Below, in pieces: positions 24,901 through 33,242 of a stretch of 58,465 nt of DNA; position 1 is the stretch's first letter; each line of letters opens with the position of its first letter. The stretch covers positions 805,394 through 863,858 of the forward strand of contig JAMPDE010000001.1 in the NCBI GenBank assembly GCA_023665825.1, given 5' to 3'. The position numbers and the translations under genes are program-made. This DNA is from Alistipes senegalensis (GTDB taxonomy: Bacteria > Bacteroidota > Bacteroidia > Bacteroidales > Rikenellaceae). The notes beneath the pieces were generated by a model. It was not told where the DNA came from. It was given only the letters and a program-made list of their open reading frames with translations, and made no database searches.

Positions 24901-26011
24901 AGCTGTCATCTCCGTGTCCGATACGGGCGTCGGAATCGCACCCGAGAACCTCGACCGCATCTTCGAGCGGTTCTGGCAGGACGAACAGGCCAATGCCTCC
25001 GTCGACCAATACGGATCGGGTATCGGACTTTCGCAAGCCAAAAATCTGGTCGAGATGCACGGCGGCCGCATTGCCGTCGAGAGCGAACCCGGCAAGGGCT
25101 CGACTTTCAGCATCCATCTGCCGCTCACGCTCCGACGCGACGACCCGAACATCGTATTCGTCGATCATTCCGGCAACCGGCCCTCCACGTTCCCCGAACA
25201 GAAATATCCCGAGAATCCGCCGAAATCCGACGCCGAAAAGGATGCCAAAATTCTGATCGTCGAGGATAATGCCGAAATGCTGGAGATGCTGCGGCAGATT
25301 TTCGACCCTCTTTACGAAGTACACACCGCCGTCGACGGAGCCGCAGGCCTCGAAGCGGCCCGCACGCTTCAGCCCGATCTGGTATTGAGCGACATCATGA
25401 TGCCCGTTCTGTCGGGATTCGAGATGTGCAAACGCATCAAGGCCGGCATCGAGACGAGCCACATTCCCGTCGTGCTGCTCACGGCCTACCACACCGAAGA
25501 GCATACGCTTGAAGGGCTCCTCACCGGTGCCGACGATTACATCGCCAAACCGTTCAACGTCCGCATCCTGCTCGCCCGTTGCAACAACATCATCGTCCAG
25601 CGGCGGCATCTGCAATCGAAATTCCGCGATGCGGCCGACGACCGCGAACTCGTGGCGGCGACCAATCCGCATGACCGGAAGATTCTCGCCGACGCCGTAG
25701 GCATCGTCGAACGGCACCTCGCCGACACCGAATTCGACGTCAACGTCTTCGCCAGCGAACTCGGTCTGAGCCGCACGCTGCTTTTCACAAAGCTGAAAGG
25801 CATCACCGGACAGACGCCCAACGAATTCATCCTCTCCGTCCGGCTCCGCCATGCGCTGGAACGACTCAAAACCGACCCCCATGCGAGCGTCGCCGAAGTG
25901 GCCTACGACACGGGATTCTCATCACCGAGCTACTTCATCCGCTGTTTCCGCAAAAAATTCGGCCTGACGCCCAGCACCTATCGCAAACGCTCGATGCCGC
26001 CGAACGTTTAG
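21953..26011 (+). CDS. hybrid two-component system regulator of the PUL (HTCS)
   Basis: A 1,352-residue one-protein two-component system. A signal peptide is followed by a ~700-residue periplasmic sensor of repeated two-component beta-propeller blades (for example F-G-F-V-W-I-G, G-N-I-W-I-A-T, G-T-L-W-I-G) and a Y_Y_Y domain. One TM helix lies at about 788-810. The histidine kinase has H-box S-H-E-F-R-T-P-L (His845) and a HATPase domain (~940-1065, with D-T-G-V-G-I and G-S-G-I-G-L-S). The receiver has D1147 in L-S-D-I-M-M-P, and an AraC-type HTH follows (~1250-1350). It senses a released oligosaccharide and activates the adjacent susCD operon. I chose Met 21953, just before the signal peptide; the frame's first Met at 21893 is not protein-like. 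Confidence 0.95.
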   Translation: MNAMNPRRLLTVLLYLVAPCTVQSETRDIQMRFLGIADGLSHQTVNCFCQDEFGFVWIGAQDGLNRFDGSTIDRFQPDGTPYGISSNNIRQLHSDRNGHIFIRSLQCVERYDLRLERFDLLYNGDVSAMACNGDDVYIVDNDRILRIAGTLPAGETPKPELIFSFADFGEHPGTINSLVVSGDRLILSSSKLGLLCISQGRIERREHMGTVNSLHTDTEGNIWIATRDAGLCRLDPLGRTSWYRHREGDATSLVHNNVRAVVQAENGFYYVGSYGGLQMLDIHTGEFILCNYDQNEDINVRSIISMFCDDDGTLWIGTFHCGVQYHNVANDNYRFYRVSSNRHGEHVSPVISAIAEDGDGHMWLATEGNGLIRFDPENDNFDAFAGIANDAVIKSLYYDAAQNRLWAASLFNGIDCIDLRTGHCTHVPPAVWDADGRCVGRAHNIVRIIDDGEQGLLLATRIGLVRLDRKRMRLEAIDNEAIFRRSVSQIWDIARSNGRLWIATSFDLMKFDETSGAVRHYSFADISGTQAKQHINHLLCDADGDLWLGSTGSGIFRYDPTSDTFEHYGSNRGLDNGFVTALAAFPLSDSEKDKPSSTIYVGHSHGISWLDEDRSQFENYGRPNGFPLSNVCENGLFSSDDRNIFVCGPQGVVLIRSGQFREWHADYRIHIKGVSVDNRPVHPGDSPCLLDASPLYCHRMTLPPHHSSVTFRIAGNNFVHAPASGLEYCLEGFDTHFIKAENISQITYMNLKPGRYRFVVRSIRHDRSGHLPETTFDLRVKAPIYARTWFLLLLVVVMIVVLAKLWRLWFHRQRLEQMLHIEQLEKEHIEQTNLQKFRFFTNVSHEFRTPLTLIMGQVEVLLMRQDIGPSIYNRILSVYRNTQRLKNMVDEIIDIRRLDQAQLRLHVDRQELTTIAKGIWVLFQDYAAQRNIEFRFSAPEQPLEMEFDRRQLEKVLNNLLSNAFKYTAPGGKITVTVAAGADEAVISVSDTGVGIAPENLDRIFERFWQDEQANASVDQYGSGIGLSQAKNLVEMHGGRIAVESEPGKGSTFSIHLPLTLRRDDPNIVFVDHSGNRPSTFPEQKYPENPPKSDAEKDAKILIVEDNAEMLEMLRQIFDPLYEVHTAVDGAAGLEAARTLQPDLVLSDIMMPVLSGFEMCKRIKAGIETSHIPVVLLTAYHTEEHTLEGLLTGADDYIAKPFNVRILLARCNNIIVQRRHLQSKFRDAADDRELVAATNPHDRKILADAVGIVERHLADTEFDVNVFASELGLSRTLLFTKLKGITGQTPNEFILSVRLRHALERLKTDPHASVAEVAYDTGFSSPSYFIRCFRKKFGLTPSTYRKRSMPPNV

Positions 26012-26023
26012 AACGATTTTACC

Positions 26024-26101
26024 GTTTTTACGGATGATCTTTTCATTCCTCCCGACCTTTCTTGCCGTCCTTTGTGTAATGAAAAACCAACCGTAAAAAC
26101 T
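26024..26101 (+). promoter_or_regulatory. inverted repeat flanking the presumed PUL operon promoter
   Basis: GTTTTTACGG (26024-26033) and CCGTAAAAAC (26092-26101) are perfect 10-bp complements 58 bp apart. Together they span the regulator/GH88 intergenic region, where the operon start must lie. No clean TAnnTTTG is present, as expected of an activator-dependent promoter. The repeat could be an operator or form a leader stem ending at the GH88 start codon. Confidence 0.4.
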
Positions 26102-26107
26102 CATTTC

Positions 26108-28483
26108 ATGAAAAAACTGCTACTCGCCGGACTTTTCGTCTGCTTCGCCGCGACCATGCGGGCGGAAAAACTTCCGGCATGCGACAAGGCGACGGTACGC
26201 ACCGTCGACCGGACACTCGATTTCGCCGTCGAACAGTCGCTCCGTCTCTATGAATCGGTCAAGGATACGCCCGACCAGATGCCCCGCAGCTGGTATGCGG
26301 CCAACGATTCGCTCATCACCTGCCCTATCCGCTGGTGGGCCAGCGGATTTTTTCCCGGTACGATGTGGTATCTCTACGAACACAGCGGCCGCGAAGACCT
26401 GCGCCGCATCGCCGAACAGCTCACCGAACGCATGGAGCGCGAAAAGGACCGCACGGACAATCACGACATCGGCTTCGCCATCAATTGCACCTACGGAAAC
26501 GGCTACCGCCTAACGCACAAGGAGGCCTATCGCGACGTAATCGTCACGGCAGCGCGCAACTTCGCCACACGTTTCGATCCCACAGTAGGCTGCACCCGTT
26601 CGTGGAACACCAACAAGTGGGGATATACGGTCATCATCGACAACATGATGAACCTCGAATTGCTGACCGTAGCGTCGCATCTCGCGGGCGACAACACCTA
26701 TTATGAAATGGCCAAGTCGCACGCCGATGTCACGATGCACAACCACTATCGTCCCGATGCCAGCTCGTACCACGTCGTGGGTTACGACGAAAAAACGGGC
26801 GAAGCGATCCACCACGTCACGCGTCAGGGTTATTCCGATTCGTCGTCGTGGTCGCGCGGTCAGGCATGGGGGCTCTACGGCTATACCATGATGTATCGTC
26901 AGACGGGGGAACGCCGTTATCTCGACCATGCCGTGCGCATCGGCGAATATCTGATGAATCACCCGCATCTTCCGGCCGACAAAATTCCTTACTGGGACTA
27001 CGACGCACCCGATATCCCGAAAGCCGTGCGCGACGCTTCGGCCGGTGCGTTGATGGCTTCGGCCTACATCGAACTTTCGACCTTCGTCGGCGGCAAGACC
27101 GGCGAACGATTCCTGCGTCTCGCCGAACAACAGCTCCGCTCGCTCTGCTCGCCCAAATACCGCTCGAAAGCGGGCAAAAACGGCAATTTCATCATCACCC
27201 ACTCGACCGGTTTCTTCGCCAGCAACTACGAAATCGACGCACCGATCTCTTATGCGGACTACTATTTCGTCGAGGCCATGATGCGCTACAAACGGCTGGC
27301 GAACGGTCTGCCCGTCACCGACAACACCGCGCCCGCAACGGCTTGCAACGACCGCGAAACGTGGCTCGCATCGCTCGACCGGGTGGCCCGTCCCGTGCTG
27401 ACCGCACTCGCGAACAACGAGCTGCGCGCCACGATGCCCGTCGAAAGCACCGGCGAAATCGCCCGTCGGCGCACCTGCACCCATCTCGAAGCATTCGGCC
27501 GCGTCATGGTCGGCATCGCTCCTTGGCTCGCATTGGGTGAGGACGAAACGCCCGAAGGCCGTCTGCGCGGCGAATATCTGCGTCTTTCGGTCGCAGCGCT
27601 TGCCAACTCCGTCGACCCCGATTCCCCCGATTGTCTCAATTTCAACGAAGGCCGCCAACCGCTGGTCGACGCCGCATTCCTCGCACAAGCACTGCTGCGC
27701 GCTCCGCAGTTGTGGGAGCGGCTCGACAAGGTTTCGCAGACCCGACTGCTTGACGCACTGCGCTCGTCGCGCGTCATCAAACCCTCCGAAACCAACTGGC
27801 TTTTCTTTTCGGCTATGGTCGAGGCGGCTTTGCGCGAGTTCGGCGGTGAATGGGAATACGACCGTATCGCCTACGCGTTCCAACGTTTCGACACTTGGTA
27901 CAAGGGCGACGGCTACTACGGCGACGGCCCCGATTTCCACCTCGACTACTACAACAGTTTCGTCATCCAACCGATGATGATGACGCTCTTCGATGTACTG
28001 AAACGCTACGACGCCCCCGATGCGGCTTTTGCGGCCAAACAAAACAACCGCTACACCCGTTATGCCGCCTTGCAGGAACGGATGATTTCGCCCGAAGGCA
28101 CCTATCCCGTCACAGGACGCTCGTTGGCCTACCGGTTCGGTGCTTTCCAAGCGCTTTCCGATGCCGCACTCCGCCGCATGCTGCCCCAAACGCTGACACC
28201 CGGTGCCGTACGAAGTGCCCTAACCACCGTAATTCGCCGTCAGACCAATGCCCCCGAAACCTTCGACGAACAAGGCTGGCTCCGTGTAGGCTTTTGCGGC
28301 CACCAACCATCGATCGGCGAAAGCTATATCTCGACGGGCAGCCTCTACCTCTGCTGCGCCGCATACGTCGCACTCGGACTTCCGGCCGACGATCCGTTCT
28401 GGACTTCGCCCGCCGAGACGTGGACCGCAGTGAAAGCATGGTCGGGCGTCGACCTGCCGACGGACAAGGCGCTCAAAGAATAA
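26108..28483 (+). CDS. GH88-GH154 (DUF2264) fusion, uronic-acid-releasing glycosidase
   Basis: A 791-residue exported protein (signal peptide ~1-19) made of two catalytic domains. Residues ~25-397 are a GH88 unsaturated glucuronyl hydrolase barrel, with H-D-I-G-F (Asp120) and V-I-I-D-N-M-M-N-L-E-L-L (Asp178) at the two conserved Asp positions. A short linker (~398-413) leads to a DUF2264/GH154 domain (414-791) containing H-L-E-A-F-G-R and G-D-G-P-D-F-H-L-D-Y-Y-N-S-F. GH88 removes 4,5-unsaturated uronates made by lyases; GH154 members act as beta-glucuronidases. First gene of the structural operon, 30 bp before susC. The fusion implies one substrate presenting both saturated and unsaturated uronate ends. 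Confidence 0.85.
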   Translation: MKKLLLAGLFVCFAATMRAEKLPACDKATVRTVDRTLDFAVEQSLRLYESVKDTPDQMPRSWYAANDSLITCPIRWWASGFFPGTMWYLYEHSGREDLRRIAEQLTERMEREKDRTDNHDIGFAINCTYGNGYRLTHKEAYRDVIVTAARNFATRFDPTVGCTRSWNTNKWGYTVIIDNMMNLELLTVASHLAGDNTYYEMAKSHADVTMHNHYRPDASSYHVVGYDEKTGEAIHHVTRQGYSDSSSWSRGQAWGLYGYTMMYRQTGERRYLDHAVRIGEYLMNHPHLPADKIPYWDYDAPDIPKAVRDASAGALMASAYIELSTFVGGKTGERFLRLAEQQLRSLCSPKYRSKAGKNGNFIITHSTGFFASNYEIDAPISYADYYFVEAMMRYKRLANGLPVTDNTAPATACNDRETWLASLDRVARPVLTALANNELRATMPVESTGEIARRRTCTHLEAFGRVMVGIAPWLALGEDETPEGRLRGEYLRLSVAALANSVDPDSPDCLNFNEGRQPLVDAAFLAQALLRAPQLWERLDKVSQTRLLDALRSSRVIKPSETNWLFFSAMVEAALREFGGEWEYDRIAYAFQRFDTWYKGDGYYGDGPDFHLDYYNSFVIQPMMMTLFDVLKRYDAPDAAFAAKQNNRYTRYAALQERMISPEGTYPVTGRSLAYRFGAFQALSDAALRRMLPQTLTPGAVRSALTTVIRRQTNAPETFDEQGWLRVGFCGHQPSIGESYISTGSLYLCCAAYVALGLPADDPFWTSPAETWTAVKAWSGVDLPTDKALKE

Positions 28484-28513
28484 ACAACCGCACAACCTAA
28501 AACCAACCGACTT

Positions 28514-31500
28514 ATGAAACCAACGATTTATCGGAAAATCGTCTCGCTCATCGCGACGATTTTCGCCTGCACGACCCTTTGGGCGCAGCAGACGACGGTC
28601 ACAGGCGTCGTAAAGGACGTCAACGGTCCGCTGCCCGGCGTCAATGTCATCGTGTCCGGCACTACGAACGGCGCGACGACCGACGCGAACGGTCGCTACC
28701 GCATCGCAGCCGATGCGCGTGCGACGCTCGAATTTTCGTTCATCGGCTATCGCGAAGTGCGTGTGGCCGTAGGCTCCCGAACGACGATCGACGTCGAAAT
28801 GGAAGAATTCGCCAATGCGATCGACGAACTCGTCGTCGTGGGCTACGGCTACCAGCGCAAAAGCGACGTGGCCACTTCGGTCACTTCGGTCAAGGCCGAC
28901 GAAATGAAGACCTTTCCGTCGAGCAACGTGGCCGACATGCTTCGCGGCCGTGCGGCGGGCGTGCAGGTCAGCACCTCGTCGGGCCGTCCGGGCTCCGTTC
29001 CGAACATCACGATTCGCGGTGCGCGTTCGATATCGGCCCAAAACACGCCGCTCTACATCATCGACGGTTCGCCGTCGAGCTCTACCGAATTCAGCACATT
29101 GAGTGCGGAAGATGTCGAGTCGATCGAAATTCTGAAAGACGCTGCGGCACAGGCCATCTACGGTGCACGCGCCAGCGACGGCGTGATTCTCGTCACCACG
29201 AAACGCGGCAGCGTCGGCCGCACCGAAGTCTCCTACAACGGTTATGTCGGCATCCAGAAACTGTGGCGCAATTTCGATTTCTATTCGGCCGACGAGTATT
29301 TCAATCTCCGGCGCGAGGCCAAAGCCAACGATGCAGGGCTGCTCGATGCCCGCGAAATGTCGGTCGAGGATGCGCTGGGCGACGAAATCATGGCACGCGT
29401 ATGGGCCAGCGGCAAGTCGATCGACTGGGAGAAACTGATGTTCCGCAACGCCCTCTATCACAACCACGACATCAGCGTTCGCGGCGGCAACGAGAAACTC
29501 AAAGTGGCGGCCAGTGCCGGATTCTTCGACCAAAACGGCATGGCCCGCATGGGTTCAGGGTACCAGCGCGGCACATTCCGCATCAATGCCGACCTGAAAG
29601 TCAATAAATGGCTCTCCGTAGGCGTGAACTCCTCCTACGCCATCACCTCGCAAAAACGCGAGGACGGTAATTTCAACGAATTCATCACCCGCCCGCCGCT
29701 CTCCGAAGTCTACGATGCCGACGGCAACTACACCTCGCTCATCAACTCCAGCGGACACATCAACCCGCTTTACCGGGCCGAACATTTCGAGCGACGCATC
29801 AACCGCGATTCGTACCGTCTGAACTTTTTCGCGGACATCAAGCCGTTCAAGGGCTTCACATACCGTCTCAACACCTCGATCTACCAACGTTTCGACGAGG
29901 ACAAACAAGCCAAAGATGCGGATTATCCGGGCGGCGGAGCTTCGGCGAAAATCACCAACGACCGGACGAAAAACTGGCTGATCGAAAACATCTTCACCTA
30001 TCAGCTGCCGATTCGGAACGAGAAGCACAATCTCACGCTCACGGCCGTACAGTCCATCGACCACAACCTCAAAACCTCGTTGGGCTACGCCACCGACAAC
30101 CTGCCCGTCGACAAGGGGCCGGACTTCATCGCCAACGGCGAATTCACGGGCAAACCCGAACGAGCCTACAACGAGAACAACCTCGTTTCGTTCATGGCCC
30201 GTGCGCAGTACGCGCTCATGGACCGCTACCTGCTGAACGTCGCCGTCCGCATCGACGGTTCGTCGCGCTTCGGCACAAACAACAAGTGGGGAACCTTCCC
30301 CTCCGTCGCGCTGGCTTGGCGCATGAATCAAGAGAGCTTCCTGAAAGAAGCCGGTTGGATCGACAACCTGAAACTGCGCTTGAGCTACGGCATCGTGGGT
30401 AACCAGAACGGCATCGGCAACTACGAAACGCTCGGTCTGGCCGACGGACACGGCTATGAATTCGGCGACGACTACGTCATGGGTTATCTGCCCGGCACCG
30501 ACCTGTCGAACCCCAATCTGAAATGGGAGCGCTCGGCGACGGTCAATGCGGGCGTCGACTTCGGATTCTGGAATAACCGGTTGTCGGGTACGTTGGAATT
30601 CTACGACACCCGCACCTCCGACCTGCTCGTCAAACGAGGCATCAACTCGGCTCTGGGCTACACCTCGATGCTCGACAATCTCGGCAAGACCCGCAGCTGG
30701 GGCGTGGACATAGGACTGACGGGCGAAGTGATGCGCAAAAAGGACTTTTCGTGGAGCGTATCTTCCAATTTCAGCCTCTTCCGCAATGAAATCGTCCGCA
30801 TCGACGGCGCACTCGACGAACAGGGCCGTCCGGCCAGCCAACCGGCCAACAACTGGTTCATCGGCAAGTCGATCAACGTCTACTACAACTACAAGACCGA
30901 CGGCATCTTCCAATACGACGACTTCGACATCACGAAAGATGCCTACGGCAATATCGAATACAAGCTCAAGCCCACGATCGACACCGACGGCGACGGCATT
31001 CCCGACAAGGCGATGGAGTACACCAATGCCGTGAAACCGGGCATGGTGAAAGTCCGCGACATGAACCGCGACGGCAAAATCAACGCCGACGACCGCACGC
31101 CGATCTCGAAAGACCCCGACTTCACGATGTCGCTTTCGACGACGCTCCGCTGGAAAGGCCTCGAATTTTTCATGGACTGGTACGGCGTACACGGCGGCCG
31201 TTTGCTGAATCCGTTCCTGCATGAAGCCAACAGCGGCGGTTCGCTGCAAGGCAAGCTCAACGGCGTAAAAGTCGACTACTGGACACCGTTCAATCCCTCG
31301 AACGAGTTCCCGCGTCCGTCGTTCAACTCCAACGCCACCTACCAGAGTGCTCTGGCCATTCAGGACACCTCCTACATCCGGCTGCGCACGCTGCAAGTGG
31401 GCTACAACTTCCCGAAACGATGGATCTCGAAGTTGAGCATGAGCAAACTGCGCGTCTATTTCACGGCAACCAACCTGCTCACCTTCACCGAACTGTTGTC

Positions 31501-31576
31501 GTACAGCCCCGAGCTGTCGCCGGGAGCCTATCCCGAACCGCAGACTTTCGTTTTCGGAGCCAATATCACTTTCTAA
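28514..31576 (+). CDS. susC: SusC-like TonB-dependent glycan transporter
   Basis: A 1,020-residue SusC/RagA family outer-membrane porin. The signal peptide ends L-W-A-Q. Then come a carboxypeptidase-regulatory-like domain (~27-100), the TonB-box region, and a plug with V-V-V-G-Y-G-Y-Q-R-K and Y-I-I-D-G. A 22-strand barrel ends V-F-G-A-N-I-T-F. It imports oligosaccharides into the periplasm with the SusD lid encoded 12 bp downstream. Length and order are standard. Confidence 0.95.
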   Translation: MKPTIYRKIVSLIATIFACTTLWAQQTTVTGVVKDVNGPLPGVNVIVSGTTNGATTDANGRYRIAADARATLEFSFIGYREVRVAVGSRTTIDVEMEEFANAIDELVVVGYGYQRKSDVATSVTSVKADEMKTFPSSNVADMLRGRAAGVQVSTSSGRPGSVPNITIRGARSISAQNTPLYIIDGSPSSSTEFSTLSAEDVESIEILKDAAAQAIYGARASDGVILVTTKRGSVGRTEVSYNGYVGIQKLWRNFDFYSADEYFNLRREAKANDAGLLDAREMSVEDALGDEIMARVWASGKSIDWEKLMFRNALYHNHDISVRGGNEKLKVAASAGFFDQNGMARMGSGYQRGTFRINADLKVNKWLSVGVNSSYAITSQKREDGNFNEFITRPPLSEVYDADGNYTSLINSSGHINPLYRAEHFERRINRDSYRLNFFADIKPFKGFTYRLNTSIYQRFDEDKQAKDADYPGGGASAKITNDRTKNWLIENIFTYQLPIRNEKHNLTLTAVQSIDHNLKTSLGYATDNLPVDKGPDFIANGEFTGKPERAYNENNLVSFMARAQYALMDRYLLNVAVRIDGSSRFGTNNKWGTFPSVALAWRMNQESFLKEAGWIDNLKLRLSYGIVGNQNGIGNYETLGLADGHGYEFGDDYVMGYLPGTDLSNPNLKWERSATVNAGVDFGFWNNRLSGTLEFYDTRTSDLLVKRGINSALGYTSMLDNLGKTRSWGVDIGLTGEVMRKKDFSWSVSSNFSLFRNEIVRIDGALDEQGRPASQPANNWFIGKSINVYYNYKTDGIFQYDDFDITKDAYGNIEYKLKPTIDTDGDGIPDKAMEYTNAVKPGMVKVRDMNRDGKINADDRTPISKDPDFTMSLSTTLRWKGLEFFMDWYGVHGGRLLNPFLHEANSGGSLQGKLNGVKVDYWTPFNPSNEFPRPSFNSNATYQSALAIQDTSYIRLRTLQVGYNFPKRWISKLSMSKLRVYFTATNLLTFTELLSYSPELSPGAYPEPQTFVFGANITF

Positions 31577-31588
31577 AAATCCACGAAC

Positions 31589-33217
31589 ATGAAACGAACG
31601 ATATATATGCTTCTGGCACTGGTGCTCGCTGCCGCAGCAACGACCTCCTGCGAGAAATATCTGGAACTGGAATCCCAAACCAACATCACCGGCAAATGGC
31701 TCTACGAAACCCCCGAAGGGCTGTCGCGTGCGGTCGTGGCACTCTATGACCTCGACCGTAAGATCGCCAAACCGTCGAACGACAACAACGACTGCTACGT
31801 GGTTCAGATGCTCGATTACAGCACCGACCTGATGGTCTTTCGCGGCGGTACGGCCGCCTCGCTGGCTCGTCTGAACAACCTGATGCCCAACAACGAAGTG
31901 GTCGGAAGTTTCTGGGACCATCATTACAACATCATCGGCAAGACCAACGAAATCATCACGTCGGCCGAACGTATGGATCTCGAAAACCCCGTCGTCCTGC
32001 GCGCATGGGCCGAAGCGAAATTTTTCCGCGCCCGCGCCTATTTCGAACTCTACAAACGTTTCGAACGGCTCTATCTGAACACGCAGCCCACAGGGGTCGA
32101 CAATCTCGACCGCGAGTTCAAACCCGCATCGCAGGAGGATCTTTTCAACCTCATCCGCACCGACCTCGATGCTGCGGCAGACAATCTGGCATGGGAAACG
32201 CCCGAAGGAACATCTTCGGCACAACACGGACGTGTGACGAAAGGTGTGGCGAAGCACGTACGTGCACAGTTCGCGATGTGGGAAAACGACTGGGACACGG
32301 CTATCGCCGCCTGCGAGGAAATTTTCGCGCATCCCGAACTCCACGACTTGGAACGGCATCCCGAAGATGTCTTCCTGTCGGGCATCGAATTGCGTTCGAA
32401 AGAGATTCTGTGGGCCTACCAGTTCTCGACCAATCTGGGCGGCGGCGCCACCGGGAGCACGACACTCACCGGTCACCGACTGGGCCTCACGACGCTGCCG
32501 ATCTATCACGGACTGGGTAAATACTTCGTCATCGCTTCGGAGATGGGCGGCTACGGCTGGGGGCGCGTCTACCCCAACACCTATCTGCTTTCGCTCTTCG
32601 ACAAGGAAAACGACTCGCGTTATACGGAGTTGATTTGCACCGAGTTGATTTGCAACAACCGCGCAGACGCAAGCTACGGCAAACCCTACGACTTGGAATT
32701 ATCGAAAGGCAAGGGCGAATACATCTCGAACCTGCACTTTTTCACCAAAAAGTATTTCGACTGCTGGAGCAATGCCGACCAGCCCGATTTGCGTTCGAGC
32801 TTCAAGGACCTGCCCGTCTACCGGTTGGGCGAAACGGCGCTGATGTGCTGCGAAGCCTACTTCCACCGCGACGGAGGCAGCAGCACCGACGCATTGAAAT
32901 ACTACAACAAGACGTGGGAGCGTGCCGGAAACGCTGCGGAACACGGCCCGCTGACGCTCGACATGATTCTCGACGAATATGCCCGCGAATGCAACTTCGA
33001 GGGTGTCCGCTGGCCGTTGCTGAAACGGTTGGGCATCTTGGCCGAACGCGTGCAGCTCCATGCCGGCGACTCGAAGACCGAAGATCCCTATCTCAATCAG
33101 GATTACACCGATGCCCGTAAGAACTTCGTCGCAGGGAAACACGAAATATGGCCCATTCCGCAGTCGCAGATCGACATGATGGGCCAGAACTTCCCGCAGC
33201 ACGAAGCATGGAACTAA
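31589..33217 (+). CDS. susD: SusD/RagB-family nutrient-binding lipoprotein
   Basis: A 542-residue surface lipoprotein (lipobox T-T-S-C, Cys21) that caps the SusC barrel and binds glycan. N-terminal TPR helices and the C-terminal E-C-N-F-E-G-V-R-W-P-L-L-K-R segment are typical of the RagB/SusD family. Directly follows susC and precedes the BACON/DUF1566 lipoprotein by 25 bp, the position usually held by SusE/F-type binding proteins. Confidence 0.94.
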   Translation: MKRTIYMLLALVLAAAATTSCEKYLELESQTNITGKWLYETPEGLSRAVVALYDLDRKIAKPSNDNNDCYVVQMLDYSTDLMVFRGGTAASLARLNNLMPNNEVVGSFWDHHYNIIGKTNEIITSAERMDLENPVVLRAWAEAKFFRARAYFELYKRFERLYLNTQPTGVDNLDREFKPASQEDLFNLIRTDLDAAADNLAWETPEGTSSAQHGRVTKGVAKHVRAQFAMWENDWDTAIAACEEIFAHPELHDLERHPEDVFLSGIELRSKEILWAYQFSTNLGGGATGSTTLTGHRLGLTTLPIYHGLGKYFVIASEMGGYGWGRVYPNTYLLSLFDKENDSRYTELICTELICNNRADASYGKPYDLELSKGKGEYISNLHFFTKKYFDCWSNADQPDLRSSFKDLPVYRLGETALMCCEAYFHRDGGSSTDALKYYNKTWERAGNAAEHGPLTLDMILDEYARECNFEGVRWPLLKRLGILAERVQLHAGDSKTEDPYLNQDYTDARKNFVAGKHEIWPIPQSQIDMMGQNFPQHEAWN

Positions 33218-33242
33218 CCTTTTCACTCCAAAAAGCACGTTT

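Noticed and set aside
29555-32509. 984-codon open frame antisense to susC and susD
   Set aside because: Composition is an artefact of GC-rich codon bias on the opposite strand; no domain is recognisable and the sense genes are certain. The same applies to the other long antisense frames, for example over 10409-12634, 24395-25882, 26510-28189 and 50801-53446.
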